Shown piece after piece: positions 1-8,183 of a stretch of 64,000 nt of DNA (position 1 is the stretch's first letter; each line of letters opens with the position of its first letter). The stretch covers positions 372,001 through 436,000 of the forward strand of contig NZ_BROD01000001.1 of NCBI RefSeq assembly GCF_024345225.1, given 5' to 3'. The DNA comes from Clostridium sp. TW13 (GTDB lineage Bacteria > Bacillota > Clostridia > Clostridiales > Clostridiaceae). The notes under the pieces were generated by a model. The model searched no databases and was not told the origin of the DNA. It saw only the letters and a program-made list of their open reading frames with translations. A program made the position numbers and the translations under genes.

Positions 1-66
1 AAGAGAATACAGGGTAAGTAAAAGTATTCGGTCTACAAATCCATATAGCCAAGGAGGAATGTAATC

Positions 67-249
67 ATGTCAAGAGTGTTAATTCCAGAGGCCAAGCAAG
101 GTTTAGCTACTTTCAAAAATGAGGTAGCGGGAGAATTAGGAGTTCCATTTAAAGAATATAATGGAGACTTATCATCAAGGCAATGTGGTTCCGTAGGTGG
201 CGAAATGGTTAAAAGAATGATACAGGATTATGAAAGTCATATTAAGTAA
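67..249 (+). CDS. Alpha/beta-type small acid-soluble spore protein (first of two)
   Basis: A 60-residue protein expected to coat and protect DNA in the dormant spore and to be degraded at germination. It has the two family blocks: the FKNEVAGELG segment (res 17-26), which holds the Glu-Val-Ala-x-Glu type site cut by the germination protease GPR, and the GSVGGEMVKRM segment (res 41-51) of the DNA-binding region. A Cys (res 40) precedes GSVGG, where many family members have Asn or Ala. The start follows AAGGAGGAAT with good spacing. It is monocistronic, has a downstream terminator, and is followed 284 bases later by a paralogue sharing most residues. Forespore (sigma-G) expression is expected from the family; no clear sigma-G promoter was confirmed. 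Confidence 0.95.
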   Translation: MSRVLIPEAKQGLATFKNEVAGELGVPFKEYNGDLSSRQCGSVGGEMVKRMIQDYESHIK

Positions 250-283
250 CGCAGAAAAATAATCCCAAGGTCATTCAAAAATG

Positions 284-318
284 AGGATGTGCATAGATTT
301 AACTTTGCACATCCTTAT
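284..318 (+). terminator. Rho-independent terminator of first SASP gene
   Basis: Inverted repeat AGGATGTGCA / TGCACATCCT with a loop of about 12 bases, followed by a T-rich run (TTATTTTATT). It sits 35 bases after the SASP stop codon. Confidence 0.85.
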
Positions 319-330
319 TTTATTACTTAT

Positions 331-380
331 GCATCTGAAAATAGATTAGAATATAAACCTATGTACTTTCAGATACCTTA
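331..380. repeat. Degenerate copy of the GCATCTGAAA palindromic repeat
   Basis: GCATCTGAAAATAG at the left end and CTTTCAGATACCTTA at the right end form the same type of end-to-end inverted repeat as the copies near 7616, 11425, 29506, 49492, 52658 and 55262. It is about 50 bp, lies between the two SASP genes, and has diverged from the consensus. Membership is inferred from the shared left end and symmetry. Confidence 0.5.
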
Positions 381-533
381 ATAAAAAATTGTCCACTTTA
401 TTACAGTATCTCCATTAGAATCATAGTTTATAGATATATAGAGTGGTTAACATAACAGTGTAAACAAAAAGAGGATTTTCAAGTAAAATGAAAAACTCGT
501 TTACAAATAATATAGCCAAAGGAGGAATACATT

Positions 534-719
534 ATGTCAAAGTCAATAATAGTTCCACAAGCAAAACAAGGCTTAAGAAATTTTAAGAATGAAGTAGCAG
601 GTGAATTAGGAGTTCCATTTAAGGAATACAATGGAGACTTAACAGCAAAAGAATGTGGTTCCGTAGGTGGCGAAATGGTTAAGAGAATGGTTCAGCAATA
701 TGAGAGCACTATAAAGTAA
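534..719 (+). CDS. Alpha/beta-type small acid-soluble spore protein (second of two)
   Basis: A 61-residue paralogue of the SASP at 67-249, differing at scattered positions. It has the same GPR-type site in FKNEVAGELG and the same CGSVGGEMVKRM DNA-binding block, including the Cys before GSVGG. Start context is AAAGGAGGAATACATT-ATG. The 20 bases upstream of the ribosome binding site (TACAAAT...ATATAGCCA) closely resemble those of the first copy, so the two probably share a sporulation-type promoter and arose by local duplication. It ends at a terminator hairpin and is monocistronic. Confidence 0.95.
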   Translation: MSKSIIVPQAKQGLRNFKNEVAGELGVPFKEYNGDLTAKECGSVGGEMVKRMVQQYESTIK

Positions 720-775
720 TAAACATATATAATGGCTTGGTAAATTCATAATGTAAATTATTCTTAAAACCTAAA

Positions 776-820
776 AATGAGATCATGCAAGAGATTAACT
801 TTTGCATGGTCTTATTTTTT
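776..820 (+). terminator. Terminator of second SASP gene
   Basis: Inverted repeat GAGATCATGCAA / TTGCATGGTCTT with one G-U pair, followed by ATTTTTTAT. It separates the SASP gene from the yhaO-like operon. Confidence 0.8.
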
Positions 821-870
821 ATGCTAAAATTAGAACAAAGGTTCGGTAAAATATAGAGGAGATATAAGTG

Positions 871-2010
871 ATGGATAAAGTAAAAATAGTTCATTGTGCA
901 GACTTACATTTTGATACACCTTTCAGTGATTTAGACACCAAATTATCTAAAATTAGGCAAGATGAGCTGAGAGATACTTTTTCAAAAATAATACATTTAT
1001 GCAAGGTGAAAAATGCTGAAATTTTACTAATTGCAGGCGATGTTTTTGATAATAGTAGTGTGAAAAAAATTACATTACAATTTTTAAAAGAAAAGTTCAT
1101 GGAGATACCAGAAGTAAGAATATTTATTGTAGCAGGAAATCATGATCCATTAAATAATAGAAGTTTTTACAATATGATAGATTGGCCAAGTAATGTTCAC
1201 ATATTTTCAAATCAGTTTGAGAGTGTTGTAATAGAAGAACTAAATACAGTGGTTATAGGAGCTTCATTTAAAGAAAGTTATGAGAAAAAATCTTTACTTA
1301 GGGATTATAATTCAGACAACAGTTTTCAAAAATATATAAAGTTAATGATATTGCATGGAGATGTATCTCAAGTTGAAGATGGTAATGAATATAATCCAAT
1401 TACAGAAACTGAAATTGCAAGAACTTCAGTAGATTATTTAGCATTAGGACATAAACATGCATTCTCAGGGATTAAAAGAAGCGGCAATACCTTTTATGCT
1501 TATTGTGGATGTCCTGAAGGAAGAGGATATGATGAGTTGGGTGAGAAAGGTGTAATTATAGGGGAAGTCTATAGGGAAAATGTGCAACTTGAATTTGTTC
1601 CAACTAATAAACGAAACTATAAGGAATTGCAAGTAGATGTTTCAGGAATTATATCAAAGGAAGGAATAGTAAAGAGAGTTCTTTCTGAAGTGGATAGCAA
1701 TTCTATAAACGATATTTATAGGATACTTTTAAAGGGTGAGATAGATGAGGATTTTGTTGTTGATATTAATTCACTGCAAAATTCATTGGAAAGATATTTC
1801 TTTTCAGTGAAAGTTAAAGATGATACTACAATTAAAGTTGATGTAAATAAACTAAGTAAAGAATACTCAATTAAAGGATTATTTAGCGCTAAGATGTTAG
1901 AGAAGATAAATACAGCTGCTAATGAAGAAGAAAAAGAGAAGTTGATTAGAGCCTTTAAAATAGGGTTACAAAGTTTATCAAAGGAAGAGGTGAACTTAGG
2001 TGATAATTAA
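871..2010 (+). CDS. yhaO: Metallophosphoesterase / SbcD-like DNA repair nuclease, YhaO family
   Basis: A 379-residue calcineurin-like phosphoesterase. All family metal-binding blocks are visible: D-x-H in HCADLHFD (res 8-15), GDVFDN (about 56-61), GNHD (about 89-92), LHGD (about 161) and GHKH (about 193). These bind two metal ions in SbcD/Mre11-type nucleases. The remaining 180 residues form a capping region. The next gene starts within its last codons and encodes the partner ATPase, so the pair is a translationally coupled SbcCD/YhaO-YhaN-like unit, presumably processing DNA ends or hairpins. A GTG at 868 is also possible; the ATG at 871 sits 9 bases from GAGGAG and was chosen. Substrate is inferred from the family. 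Confidence 0.9.
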   Translation: MDKVKIVHCADLHFDTPFSDLDTKLSKIRQDELRDTFSKIIHLCKVKNAEILLIAGDVFDNSSVKKITLQFLKEKFMEIPEVRIFIVAGNHDPLNNRSFYNMIDWPSNVHIFSNQFESVVIEELNTVVIGASFKESYEKKSLLRDYNSDNSFQKYIKLMILHGDVSQVEDGNEYNPITETEIARTSVDYLALGHKHAFSGIKRSGNTFYAYCGCPEGRGYDELGEKGVIIGEVYRENVQLEFVPTNKRNYKELQVDVSGIISKEGIVKRVLSEVDSNSINDIYRILLKGEIDEDFVVDINSLQNSLERYFFSVKVKDDTTIKVDVNKLSKEYSIKGLFSAKMLEKINTAANEEEKEKLIRAFKIGLQSLSKEEVNLGDN

Positions 2011-4774
2011 AAAGATAAGAGCATTTAAATTTGGAAAGTTAAATAATGTGGATTTAGAATTATCAGATAGTTTTAATGTTATTTATGGACAAAATGAATC
2101 TGGAAAAAGTACAGTTCAAGCTTTTATTAAAGCATGCCTATTTGGAGCGGGTAATAAGAGAATAAGAGATATAAGACAAGATGAAAGAACCAAAATAATA
2201 CCTATTAATGAAAATACAGCTCATGGAGAACTTGAAATTCTTCATTCAGAAAGGGATATGATTATACAAAGGAGCTTTGGAAAAACAAAAAAAGATGATT
2301 TGATTAAGGTAATAGATTCAGTTACAGGCGAAACCCAAGAGGAGCTCTCATTTCAATCCTTGGGAGAAGAAATATTAAAAATAAGTAGTGATACTTTTGA
2401 AAATACTCTTTTTATAAAACAACTAGGGACCATAGTTACAAAGTCCAAGGATGATGAAATAATGACTAAGATAACAGGAATGTTTCAGGCAGGTGGAGAT
2501 GAGGTTTCTCATGACAAATCTATAAAGAAACTTTTAGAGCTTAAAAAAAATCTTGTGGCACCCAGAAAAGGTGGAAGTTTAGATTTGTTAAGAATTAGGC
2601 TTAGCAATCTTGTTGATGAGAGGTATAAAAGATTAAAGCTTTCAGAAGAAAATGTTCAGGATGAGTTAAAGCAAATTAATCTTAAAGAGCATAAAGATTT
2701 TCTAATAAAGGAAATAGGAAAACTTGAGCTTTATAAAAAATATTTAAAGAAAACTAAGCTACAAAAAGAATACAAAGATATAATGGAGTATTTAAGGAAA
2801 AGCCAAGAACTTAAGAGTAATAAAGAAAAGGTTGAAGAGGATTTAAATAGTGATCAGGGGCAAATAAATTTAGCATATTTGGAAGAACTAGAAGAATCAC
2901 TTGATGTAGTTAAAAATGTAGATGAAGCTATTGAGTCAAAGCTTCAAGAGAAAAATGAGTTAGAACAAACTATAAGTCAAAAGGAAAAAAATCTAGAAGA
3001 TTTAATTGCATTTTATGATTTACCACAGGATATAGAATCTAAAGTAATAAAGGTAAATTTAGAAAATGAGAATTTAAAAGATAAGTTGAAAGCAATAAGT
3101 AGTATCAGGGAAGAGATTAAAAGTATAGATCAAGAAATAAATAGTAATCTGAATTTTGTGCAAGGTTCATCATATTTAGAGGAAAGAAGGGAAGATATTG
3201 CTGAACTTTTAAATGAATATGAAGCTGAACTTAGATATACTGAAACTCTATTACAAGATCAAAGAGCCAGCAAGAAGCAAATTTCAAAACAGTTTATGAA
3301 ATCAGTAAAAAACAAAAAAGTATTATACAGTAGTCTTGCAGTCTTAGGTATATCAGTAGGAATAGTGATTTTGAGTTTATTACCACTACTGAAAATCTTA
3401 GGGATAGTTATAATGCTATTAGGAATAGTTTTTGGAGGTTTGTATATTAATATTAATGAAAAATTTAAGGCTGTTAAAAAAGATAATGAGGATTATAATA
3501 GTTACATTAACTTACTAACAGAAAAAAAACAGCATATTGAGTTGTACGAAAATAACATAGGTGAAATTTGTGAAGCTATAAAAGTAAATGATTATAAGCA
3601 GTTGATTTTAGTACTAAATAAGTTCGATAAAATAAAATTTAGTCTTCAGTTACTCAAAGAGAAGAAAAAAGATAAAGAAAACTTCTTAACAGCTTTGGGT
3701 GAAGATGATGTTAAAAAAGAACTTTATGAGAATGAACAGGCAATAAATAAAGTATTGATGAAAACTAACAGCGAAGATATAGATGAATTTATGATAAAAA
3801 TAAGAACTTACAGAATGTTGATGGAAGAAATAAATTCTGTAAAAGTTAGAAAAGATTTATTGATGGATTCCATAGAAATGCTACAAAAGGATAAAGAAAG
3901 TAAACTTCAAATTTTAGATAAAAGATTAAGTTCAGTAAAAATATATTCAAAGGATTATAGTGTAATTAAAGAGCAGTTGCAGAAGTTTAAAGAGAAAATA
4001 AGATTGAAGAATGAAATAGAAATTAGTTTGAAAAATACAGAAGAAACATACAAACTTTTATTAAAAGACAGAGATATAAGTTTTATGGAGATGGAACTTC
4101 AAGAATTTATTGATAAGGACATTTCATATTCTTATGAAAGTGAAGATGAGATTGAGAATGAGCTGAATGAAAAAAATAAAGAGTTGCTTGAAACTGAAAA
4201 ATCGCTAAAAGATATAGAAAATGATATTAAGACCTTGTTCTTAGGGAGTCGTGAACTTTATCTTATAGAAGAAGATATTATTAATGTAAAAAAAGAAATA
4301 CAAAATCAAGAGGAAAACCTTGAAGCAATAGAAATAGCTATGGAGGTTATAAACGAAGCTTTTAAAGATATGCAAAAAAACTTTGGACCTATACTTAATA
4401 CAAAGGTAGCAAATTATATGAGTTTTCTTACATGTGGAAAGTATACAGATATAAGAGTGTCTGAGAATTATAATCTATCTATAGGAAATGAAGAAAATAA
4501 TTCTTTGATGGTAGCAGAGTTATTAAGTAATGGTACATGGGATCAAATTTATTTGTCATTAAGGTTGGCTCTTATTGATTTGATTTTTGGAGACGAGGTT
4601 GTACCTATTATCTTAGATGAGGCTTTTGTTCAATATGATGATGAGAGAATGAAAAGAGCTATTGAATTGTTATATAGTTTAAGAGAGAGAAGGCAAATAA
4701 TAATATTTACTTGTCAGAAAAGAGAAGTAGAATATACTAAGGATTATAGTGATATAAAAGTAATAAATTTATAA
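2000..4774 (+). CDS. yhaN: SbcC/Rad50-like coiled-coil ATPase with central membrane segments, YhaN family
   Basis: A 924-residue ABC/SMC-type ATPase: an N-terminal Walker A (GQNESGKST, about res 30-38), long Lys/Glu-rich coiled coils, a signature-like LLSNGTWDQIYLSLR (about 838) and a Walker B (IILDEAF, about 868) near the C-terminus. There is no CxxC zinc hook. Instead, residues about 440-482 form two closely spaced hydrophobic helices between the coiled-coil halves, suggesting a membrane-tethered apex. It starts at GTG, 11 bases inside the upstream yhaO-like gene, preceded by GGAAGAGGTG, so expression is coupled. Known of the family: partner of the YhaO nuclease in Firmicutes. The membrane topology is inferred from hydrophobicity. 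Confidence 0.88.
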   Translation: MIIKKIRAFKFGKLNNVDLELSDSFNVIYGQNESGKSTVQAFIKACLFGAGNKRIRDIRQDERTKIIPINENTAHGELEILHSERDMIIQRSFGKTKKDDLIKVIDSVTGETQEELSFQSLGEEILKISSDTFENTLFIKQLGTIVTKSKDDEIMTKITGMFQAGGDEVSHDKSIKKLLELKKNLVAPRKGGSLDLLRIRLSNLVDERYKRLKLSEENVQDELKQINLKEHKDFLIKEIGKLELYKKYLKKTKLQKEYKDIMEYLRKSQELKSNKEKVEEDLNSDQGQINLAYLEELEESLDVVKNVDEAIESKLQEKNELEQTISQKEKNLEDLIAFYDLPQDIESKVIKVNLENENLKDKLKAISSIREEIKSIDQEINSNLNFVQGSSYLEERREDIAELLNEYEAELRYTETLLQDQRASKKQISKQFMKSVKNKKVLYSSLAVLGISVGIVILSLLPLLKILGIVIMLLGIVFGGLYININEKFKAVKKDNEDYNSYINLLTEKKQHIELYENNIGEICEAIKVNDYKQLILVLNKFDKIKFSLQLLKEKKKDKENFLTALGEDDVKKELYENEQAINKVLMKTNSEDIDEFMIKIRTYRMLMEEINSVKVRKDLLMDSIEMLQKDKESKLQILDKRLSSVKIYSKDYSVIKEQLQKFKEKIRLKNEIEISLKNTEETYKLLLKDRDISFMEMELQEFIDKDISYSYESEDEIENELNEKNKELLETEKSLKDIENDIKTLFLGSRELYLIEEDIINVKKEIQNQEENLEAIEIAMEVINEAFKDMQKNFGPILNTKVANYMSFLTCGKYTDIRVSENYNLSIGNEENNSLMVAELLSNGTWDQIYLSLRLALIDLIFGDEVVPIILDEAFVQYDDERMKRAIELLYSLRERRQIIIFTCQKREVEYTKDYSDIKVINL

Positions 4775-4853
4775 TTTTTTTACTTATCACTGAACTATTT
4801 CATATTTTTTTCGTAATAAATAAGGGATGAACTGTTTATAGGGGGATTTAGTC

Positions 4854-5276
4854 ATGCTTAGGCGAAATGAAATAGTCATATTTATAACTCTAATATTTAT
4901 AATCATTTTTTGTACTGCAGGGTTAATTTATTTAAATAATTATTATAAGGATAATACACAGCTTATATCTGTATATAATGATAAGCAAATCAATGAGGTT
5001 AAAAAAATAGCATTTAAAGCTCTTACACCTGATGTATTAAGTGGATTTTCTGGTGATTATGCTAATTCACAAATTGGAAAATTTGTATTAACTAAAGAAT
5101 TCAAAAATATTCCCCCATTTAATGGCGATTGCTATGAACGATATGCTGGAAAAGGAGTTTATGTAGTCACGTTTAGGTATAAAGAGAATGGCAAGCACTT
5201 ACCATATATTGTATATATTGATGAGCAAACCAAAAGAGTGATAGGAATAAGAAGATGGTATGTTTATTCTAATTAA
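4854..5276 (+). CDS. Small membrane-anchored extracytoplasmic protein, unknown function
   Basis: 140 residues with one N-terminal hydrophobic helix (about res 8-27) after a short positive tail, so probably a type II anchored or secreted protein. The exported part ends in a beta-rich segment (YVVTFRY...YIVYID..TKRVIG) that is weakly PepSY-like, which may be chance. Start is ATG after ATAGGGGGATTTAG. It stands alone between the yhaN-like gene and a bidirectional terminator. No function can be assigned. Confidence 0.7.
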   Translation: MLRRNEIVIFITLIFIIIFCTAGLIYLNNYYKDNTQLISVYNDKQINEVKKIAFKALTPDVLSGFSGDYANSQIGKFVLTKEFKNIPPFNGDCYERYAGKGVYVVTFRYKENGKHLPYIVYIDEQTKRVIGIRRWYVYSN

Positions 5277-5308
5277 ATTAGGTCTTTAAGGCTATATTAA
5301 GTATATTT

Positions 5309-5342
5309 ATAGGGAAGTTATAATTTTATAACTTCCCTTAAT
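5309..5342. terminator. Bidirectional terminator between convergent genes
   Basis: Perfect inverted repeat AGGGAAGTTATAA / TTATAACTTCCCT around a 2-base loop, flanked by A-rich and T-rich ends. It lies between the 3' ends of the + strand anchored protein and the - strand folT gene, so can serve both. Confidence 0.75.
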
Positions 5343-5345
5343 TGA

Positions 5346-5885
5346 CTACTTTAATTTAATTTTTTCTACAAGTTTTAATATAAAATTCATCATTACAACA
5401 TTAATAGGAACTAATAATAGATTTTTAGCTATTCTAAGCGGCAGTATTGCAGTGATTGAATATCCGTACATCATAGTTAAGAAAATAGTGTTTAATATTA
5501 TGTCAACGATTATTACAACTGAAACATTGGCTACAATACATCTTTTAATAGTAACTTTTTTCTTATAAAGGATAAGTCCGTATAAAATTCCTCCTACAAT
5601 GGCAGAAAGAGTGAACCCTGGGAAGTATGGTCCTCTTGGATTAGAAAGATAATTAATAATATCTGATAATCCTCCACTCAGTGCCCCAACAGTAGGCCCA
5701 TATAATAAACCAATTATAGTCATAACTAAAAAGTCAAAACTTAGTCTTAAAAATTGTGTAATTTGAATGTTGAGTAGTAACCCTAGTGCCAATTTAACGG
5801 CAAGCAGAAGCCCAACTGTAACTAGACAAAGTACATTCTTTAGTTCTTTTGATGAATTTGAAAATAAATCATATATTCTTTTCAC
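5346..5885 (-). CDS. folT: Folate-specific ECF transporter S component FolT
   Basis: A 179-residue integral membrane protein with about five to six hydrophobic helices, the substrate-binding subunit of an energy-coupling-factor transporter. It shows the FolT-like run GPTVGALSGGLSDI (about res 63-76), followed by the PRGPYFPGFTLSAI block and a late LRIAKNL segment. The general ECF module (two ATPases and EcfT) is not in this window and is presumably shared from elsewhere. The start is GTG, preceded by AGGGGGGAT. The adjacent ATG is immediately followed by TGA and cannot be used. A tetrahydrofolate riboswitch lies directly upstream, which independently supports folate as the substrate. Confidence 0.9.
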   Translation of the reverse strand: MKRIYDLFSNSSKELKNVLCLVTVGLLLAVKLALGLLLNIQITQFLRLSFDFLVMTIIGLLYGPTVGALSGGLSDIINYLSNPRGPYFPGFTLSAIVGGILYGLILYKKKVTIKRCIVANVSVVIIVDIILNTIFLTMMYGYSITAILPLRIAKNLLLVPINVVMMNFILKLVEKIKLK

Positions 5886-5940
5886 ATAGATCCCCCCTTA
5901 ATATTATTTGCTGAAACAAAAGAGAGATCTCTTTTATTTA

Positions 5941-6036
5941 ACAGCGGAATGCGACATTTGTACCGCAAACTAATGTTTTTCGTCTAATAAGCAACTTCCC
6001 GTCTTATCAGCACTTAACGCACAAATACCTACTCTG
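5941..6036 (-). ncRNA. Tetrahydrofolate (THF) riboswitch upstream of folT
   Basis: Read on the minus strand, the 96 bases carry the conserved THF aptamer blocks in order: AGAGTAGG, GCGTTAAGTG, a GACGGGAAGTTG-type block, TTTGCGGTA, and a closing CGCATTCCGCTG. The 5' and 3' ends can pair. It lies 55 bases before the folT GTG. Just downstream is a short AAAGAGA/TCTCTTTT hairpin that could be the expression platform. Known: this class controls folate transport and synthesis genes in Clostridia. Ligand identity follows from the aptamer class, not from testing. Confidence 0.88.
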
Positions 6037-6224
6037 TAAATAAATAATATGAAATATTTAAGATATAAAAATATATCTTATGTAATTAATATACACTTAG
6101 TTTGTACTAATTACCATGGGTATATGTTACAAAATATTAATGGTGCTATTCAATGTAGAAAAAAAAGCATTTATAATTATTATCTGATATAATAGATTAG
6201 CAATAATATTTAGAGGTGAGGAAA

Positions 6225-6626
6225 ATGAAAAAGAGTTTTAGAGGGTTGTGGGTTAATATAATATATGTTTTATTATTCTTGATAACAGCTGTGGCGAGAA
6301 TTATAACACTATCTACAGCAAATTCTACACAAAATAAAATTATAGTAAATATACTAATAATAGTGATTTTAATCTTCTTTGGGCTAAGATTTTTAATAGC
6401 ATATCTAAATTGTGCAGTTGTAAAGGAAAATGAACTTAGTATCAATGGAGTCTTTACGAGTAAGAAAGTTAAGTATGCAGATATAGAAGACTATTCTTTT
6501 GAAGATATAATACTTAAAATTAATTTAAAAAGTGGAAAAACAGTAGTATTTAATGCATTGAATATTCCGGCAGGCCAGAGAGAAGAATTTAAAGAATTAA
6601 TTAGTGAAAAAATAGTTTTACAATAA
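6225..6626 (+). CDS. Membrane protein with C-terminal PH-like domain, unknown function
   Basis: 133 residues: two hydrophobic helices near the N-terminus (about res 9-27 and 39-60), then a soluble tail (KENELSINGVF...YADIEDYSFED) resembling the bacterial PH-like domains common in small Firmicute membrane proteins. The ATG at 6225 follows GAGGTGAGG at good spacing, and an upstream in-frame GTG at 6216 overlaps that ribosome binding site, so it was not used. It is a single gene ending at a long bidirectional hairpin. Role unknown. Confidence 0.7.
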   Translation: MKKSFRGLWVNIIYVLLFLITAVARIITLSTANSTQNKIIVNILIIVILIFFGLRFLIAYLNCAVVKENELSINGVFTSKKVKYADIEDYSFEDIILKINLKSGKTVVFNALNIPAGQREEFKELISEKIVLQ

Positions 6627-6697
6627 AAATTTAAAGAGTTTATTATCTCTAGCTCAACAAGTCTTAAGAAATTATAACTTCATAAAGAATAAAAGGT

Positions 6698-6770
6698 AAA
6701 GCCATAGAGGTTAGACTGGCAAATATAAACTGCAGTGTTTATATAGCTAGTCCATCTCTATGGCTTTTTA
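6698..6770. terminator. Long bidirectional terminator hairpin
   Basis: A 72-base imperfect palindrome: outer arms AAAGCCATAGAG / CTCTATGGCTTTTT, a middle GACTGGC / GCTAGTC pairing and an inner ATATAAAC / GTGTTTATAT pairing. T-run on the + side and A-run on the - side. It lies between the PH-like gene (+) and the CAP-domain gene (-). Confidence 0.85.
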
Positions 6771-6800
6771 AATTATTTTATTATGTAGTTTTACAGAATA

Positions 6801-7589
6801 TTATTTGTAAAATTCTTGAGTTGCATAGTAGGTATCACCTATCTTATAAACTCCAACTCCGATACTTGAGTAATTTGTTGATAATATGTTAGCTCTATGT
6901 CCTGGCGAGTTCATCCAGTTTGTCATAAAGTTATCTGCTAAAGTAGAGTTTCCTGTTACACCACCAATGTAAGCTATATTTTCTCCCCAAGCCATGTAAT
7001 TAACTCCATCAGCCTTCATTATGTCAGACATATATTTACCTTCAGGATTTTTGTGGTCAAAGTAACCTCTATCCCCCATGTCTTGAGACTTAATTCTGGC
7101 ATAATGCTCCATTGTTGAATTGTAGCTTAATTGTGAAACACCAGCTTTTGCCCTTTCTTGGTTAACTTTATTAAATATTAATTGTTCAATTTCTGCTATA
7201 AATTTATCATTTGCAACACTGCTTTGAGTATTTGTAGTTGTGTTATTTGTTGTATTTGAAGTAGTATTTTGAGTGCTTGTACTATTAGTAGCTGTGTTTT
7301 GAGTATTTACTGTTGAATTAGTAGAAGTATTAGTTGAATTTGTTGCAGTATTATTAGTTGTATTTGTTGTAGTTTTTGGTGTAGCTTGTACACTATTTTT
7401 ATAGTAGTTATATCTATTAGAATTATGTAATGATTTTCTTGCTGCAACATTTACATTTTCAACTTGAGCACCAGCATTTGCTCCAGTTACTTTAGAGTAA
7501 TCTATTTTACTAGCTCCAAAAGCTGCTAATCCTAAACTTAAAGTTACAGCTGGGATAACAAATAATTTGGTTAATTTAATATTTTTCAT
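6801..7589 (-). CDS. Secreted CAP-domain (SCP/YkwD-like) protein
   Basis: 262 residues: a signal peptide (positive start then a hydrophobic stretch to about res 25), a long low-complexity Asn/Thr/Ser linker (about res 70-125), and a C-terminal CAP domain. The CAP domain shows the family blocks IFNKVNQERAKAG, an HYARIKSQDM helix, YFDHKNPEG, WGENIAY and the W-MNSPGHRANIL segment, with His residues lining the CAP cavity. Such proteins are common cell-surface or spore-coat-associated proteins in Clostridium; molecular activity is not established. Start follows GAGGAGGAATT. It is monocistronic and convergent with the PH-like gene. A short palindromic repeat lies just upstream. Confidence 0.9.
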   Translation of the reverse strand: MKNIKLTKLFVIPAVTLSLGLAAFGASKIDYSKVTGANAGAQVENVNVAARKSLHNSNRYNYYKNSVQATPKTTTNTTNNTATNSTNTSTNSTVNTQNTATNSTSTQNTTSNTTNNTTTNTQSSVANDKFIAEIEQLIFNKVNQERAKAGVSQLSYNSTMEHYARIKSQDMGDRGYFDHKNPEGKYMSDIMKADGVNYMAWGENIAYIGGVTGNSTLADNFMTNWMNSPGHRANILSTNYSSIGVGVYKIGDTYYATQEFYK

Positions 7590-7615
7590 ATCTAATTCCT
7601 CCTCGAATTTGTTTT

Positions 7616-7656
7616 AGGCATCTGAAAATGGATTTATTTATTTTTTGCAGATGCAT
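7616..7656. repeat. Short copy of the AGGCATCTGAAAAT palindromic repeat
   Basis: About 41 bp: left end AGGCATCTGAAAATGGATT, right end TTTTTTGCAGATGCAT, forming a near-complete hairpin. It sits 27 bases upstream of the CAP-gene start codon, within its probable 5' untranslated or promoter region. Member of the dispersed family described at 52658. Confidence 0.75.
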
Positions 7657-7967
7657 TATCGGGCTGTGAATATAATTTAACATAGGACTATTCTTAAATC
7701 CAACGGTGATTACTGCCAATGCATGAATATAATCTAATGAATTCTTGAATTATCTATGGAATTAATTGCAAAGAATTTTTTGAAAAAATTCTGAAGATGA
7801 TTACACAGCAATGCTTATGGCGTATATTTTTGTACAAACTTTAGACCTAAAGATGAGGATATTAGAGGAAAGTTATCTATAAAATACATCTAAATTTCTT
7901 GACCTTTTTATTATATTAGGTTAATCTTTAAGAGTGTAAATGATTCTATAATTGTATAGCTATATAA
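7657..7967. other. Intergenic region with no gene seen
   Basis: About 310 bases between the CAP-gene promoter side and the TPP riboswitch. No open frame, repeat or strong hairpin was recognised. It must hold the divergent promoters of the CAP gene and thiC; no convincing -35/-10 pair is claimed. Confidence 0.5.
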
Positions 7968-8056
7968 CTAGGGGAGCTAATATTTTAGCTGAGATTGGAA
8001 AGAACAATTTCCTAAACTCTTATAACCTGATTTGGTTCATACCAACGTAGGGAAGT
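7968..8056 (+). ncRNA. TPP (THI box) riboswitch controlling thiC
   Basis: All diagnostic blocks are present in order: CTAGGGGAGC, the GCTGAGA motif, CCTGAT after the P3 region, and the ACCAACGTAGGGAAG 3' block. Ligand is thiamine pyrophosphate by class. A rho-independent terminator follows about 22 bases later and the gene downstream is thiC, so regulation is most likely by premature transcription termination when TPP is plentiful. Confidence 0.96.
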
Positions 8057-8078
8057 ATATTAATATTTTTGTCTATTG

Positions 8079-8110
8079 ATGTAGCCCGTAGTGGCTACAT
8101 TTTTTGTTTT
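8079..8110 (+). terminator. Riboswitch expression-platform terminator
   Basis: Perfect 8-bp stem ATGTAGCC / GGCTACAT with a 6-base loop followed by TTTTTGTTTT, between the TPP aptamer and the thiC start. Expected to form in the ligand-bound state. Confidence 0.88.
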
Positions 8111-8183
8111 AAACATATATAGTTGAAAATATTCTCCTAGCTTATAGATTACAGAAAATAATTATTGAAAGGAGATATGTTAT

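Noticed and set aside
1-66. Sigma-G promoter for the first SASP gene
   Set aside because: Spore gene expression is expected, but no -35/-10 pair with the right spacing could be confirmed; only a shared upstream stretch with the second copy is reported.
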